A stretch of 15,918 bases of DNA from Burkholderiales bacterium. Lineage in GTDB: Bacteria > Pseudomonadota > Gammaproteobacteria > Burkholderiales > JAEUMW01. Below are positions 14,749 through 15,918 of this stretch, in pieces (positions within the stretch are counted from its first letter, which is position 1; each line of letters starts with the position of its first letter). Where the stretch lies: NCBI GenBank assembly GCA_016791285.1, contig JAEUMX010000368.1:1-15918 (forward strand). The letters are read 5' to 3'. The translations under genes and the position numbers were made by a program. A model generated the notes under the pieces. It saw nothing but the letters and a program-made list of their open reading frames with translations, was not told the DNA's origin and searched no databases.

Positions 14749-15918
14749 GGTGAAGGCGGTTTTCGTCTGCACCGAGTGCGGTGGGCAGACCTCGAAGTGG
14801 CAGGGCCAGTGCCCGCACTGTCAAGGCTGGAACACCCTGGTCGAGACCGTGGCGGAAAGGCCCGCGACGCGCTTTGCGCCCGTCGCATCGGCGGCGACCG
14901 GCGTGCTCTCCCTCGCTCAGGTCGAGACGCGCGACGAGCCGCGCCTGCCCACCGGCATCGCCGAGCTCGACCGCGTCCTGGGCGGCGGGCTGGTGCAGGG
15001 CGGGGTGGTCCTCCTGGGGGGAGATCCCGGCATCGGGAAATCCACGCTGCTGCTGCAGGCGCTCGCCCAACTGGCGGGGACGCACCCCGTGCTGTACGTG
15101 AGCGGAGAGGAGTCGGCGCAACAGATTGCCTTGCGCGCCAGGCGCCTGGCGTTGGCAACGCAACGGCTCGATTGCCTCGCGGAGATCAATCTCGAGCGCA
15201 TCCAGGCGGTGCTGGCGGAGCGCAGGCCGGAGGTGGCGGTGATCGATTCGATCCAGACCGTGTACTCGGAAGCGTTGCAGTCGGCGCCGGGCAGCGTGGC
15301 GCAGGTGCGCGAGTGCGCGGCGCAGCTCACCCGGATCGCGAAGGCGAGCGGCGCCTCGATGGTGCTGGTCGGTCACGTCACCAAGGAGGGCACCCTCGCA
15401 GGTCCGCGCGTGCTCGAGCACATCGTCGACACGGTGCTCTACTTCGAAGGCGACACGCATTCCAGCTTCCGGCTCGTGCGCGCGTTCAAGAACCGTTTCG
15501 GCGCCGTCAACGAACTCGGTGTGTTCGCGATGACAGAGCGCGGACTGAAGGGCGTGAGCAATCCCTCCGCGCTCTTTCTTTCCCAGCACGGACACGAAGT
15601 GCCCGGATCGTGTGTGCTCGTGACGCAGGAGGGCACGCGGCCGCTGCTCGTCGAGATCCAGGCGCTGGTGGACGATGCACACAGCCCGAATCCACGGCGC
15701 CTCACGGTGGGCCTCGACACGAATCGACTTGCCATGCTGCTCGCAGTGCTGCATCGGCACGGGGGCATCGCCTGCTTCGATCAGGACGTGTTCGTGAACG
15801 CGGTGGGTGGCGTGCGCATCAATGAACCGGCGGCCGATCTGGCCGTATTGCTCGCCATCGTGTCGAGCCTGCGTGGCCGGCCACTGCCCGAGCGGCTGGT
15901 GGCGTTCGGCGAAGTCGG
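14741..15918 (+). CDS. radA: DNA repair/recombination ATPase RadA (Sms), 3' end cut by window edge
   Basis: 392 complete codons from ATG at 14741; the window ends within the gene, which is usually about 450-460 codons. A four-Cys zinc finger is formed by C10-x2-C13 and C24-x2-C27 (VCTECG, CPHCQGW). A RecA-like ATPase domain follows, with Walker A GGDPGIGKST (93-102), SGEES, and Walker B-like VAVIDSIQTVYSE. The RadA-specific KNRFG motif is at 250-254. The Lon-protease-like C-terminal domain begins at about 270 and includes FVNAVGGVRINEPAADLAV. In the family RadA promotes branch migration and processing of recombination intermediates. It starts inside the last codons of alr (8-nt overlap), a known pairing in these bacteria. 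Confidence 0.95.
   Translation, partial: MTRVKAVFVCTECGGQTSKWQGQCPHCQGWNTLVETVAERPATRFAPVASAATGVLSLAQVETRDEPRLPTGIAELDRVLGGGLVQGGVVLLGGDPGIGKSTLLLQALAQLAGTHPVLYVSGEESAQQIALRARRLALATQRLDCLAEINLERIQAVLAERRPEVAVIDSIQTVYSEALQSAPGSVAQVRECAAQLTRIAKASGASMVLVGHVTKEGTLAGPRVLEHIVDTVLYFEGDTHSSFRLVRAFKNRFGAVNELGVFAMTERGLKGVSNPSALFLSQHGHEVPGSCVLVTQEGTRPLLVEIQALVDDAHSPNPRRLTVGLDTNRLAMLLAVLHRHGGIACFDQDVFVNAVGGVRINEPAADLAVLLAIVSSLRGRPLPERLVAFGEV

Noticed and set aside
13369..14772. 467-codon open frame opposite alr
   Set aside because: Antisense frame caused by high G+C. Alr on the plus strand has all its catalytic motifs.
14441..15760. 439-codon open frame opposite alr/radA
   Set aside because: Antisense frame with a His/Arg/Pro-rich product. 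RadA on the plus strand is unmistakable.

Overview
The window reads as chromosomal DNA of a betaproteobacterium (moderately sure). It carries a type IV pilus minor-pilin operon, a DUF4124 protein and the block lplT / alr-radA, a gene order I know from Burkholderiales-like and related genomes. Order or genus cannot be fixed from this sequence. Both ends are cut inside genes: pilY1 on the left and radA on the right.

Left half (1-6329, all minus strand): one compact operon transcribed right to left, pilE - fimT/gspH-like - pilV - pilW - pilX - pilY1. Junctions overlap or are short (7-nt overlap, 22-nt gap, 10-nt gap, 4-nt overlap, 77-nt gap). Five products have type III prepilin leaders. The sixth is a PilY1 adhesin/tip protein, with a von Willebrand A domain and the beginning of its beta-propeller inside the window. 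Together they would form the priming tip complex of a type IV pilus. A sigma-54-type site lies upstream of pilE.

Middle (6330-7560): a 471-base gap holds the pilE promoter candidate and, facing the other way, a sigma-70-like promoter for a Fur/Irr-type regulator. This regulator starts at GTG with no visible ribosome binding site and may be leaderless. It is followed by tRNA-Thr(CGT) with a strong promoter, then by the last ~33 codons of a tyrosine recombinase on the minus strand. That fragment is the typical scar of an integrated element at a tRNA gene. Sampled base composition is lower to the left of this point and generally higher to the right.

Right half (7592-15918): a tight three-gene cassette comes first. 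It consists of a CbbQ/NorQ-type MoxR AAA+ ATPase, a DedA membrane protein and a CbbO/NorD-type VWA protein, with no Rubisco or nitric oxide reductase gene in the window to be its client. Next is a secreted DUF4124 protein, convergent with the lysophospholipid transporter LplT. The stop codons of these two genes form the two ends of one small palindrome. Divergent from lplT is alr (alanine racemase), overlapping radA (recombination ATPase) by 8 nt.

No CRISPR array, complete insertion sequence or phage gene set was seen. The best candidates for something less described are the ATPase-DedA-VWA cassette beside the integration scar, and the sigma-54 and leaderless regulatory arrangements between pilE and the Irr-like gene.
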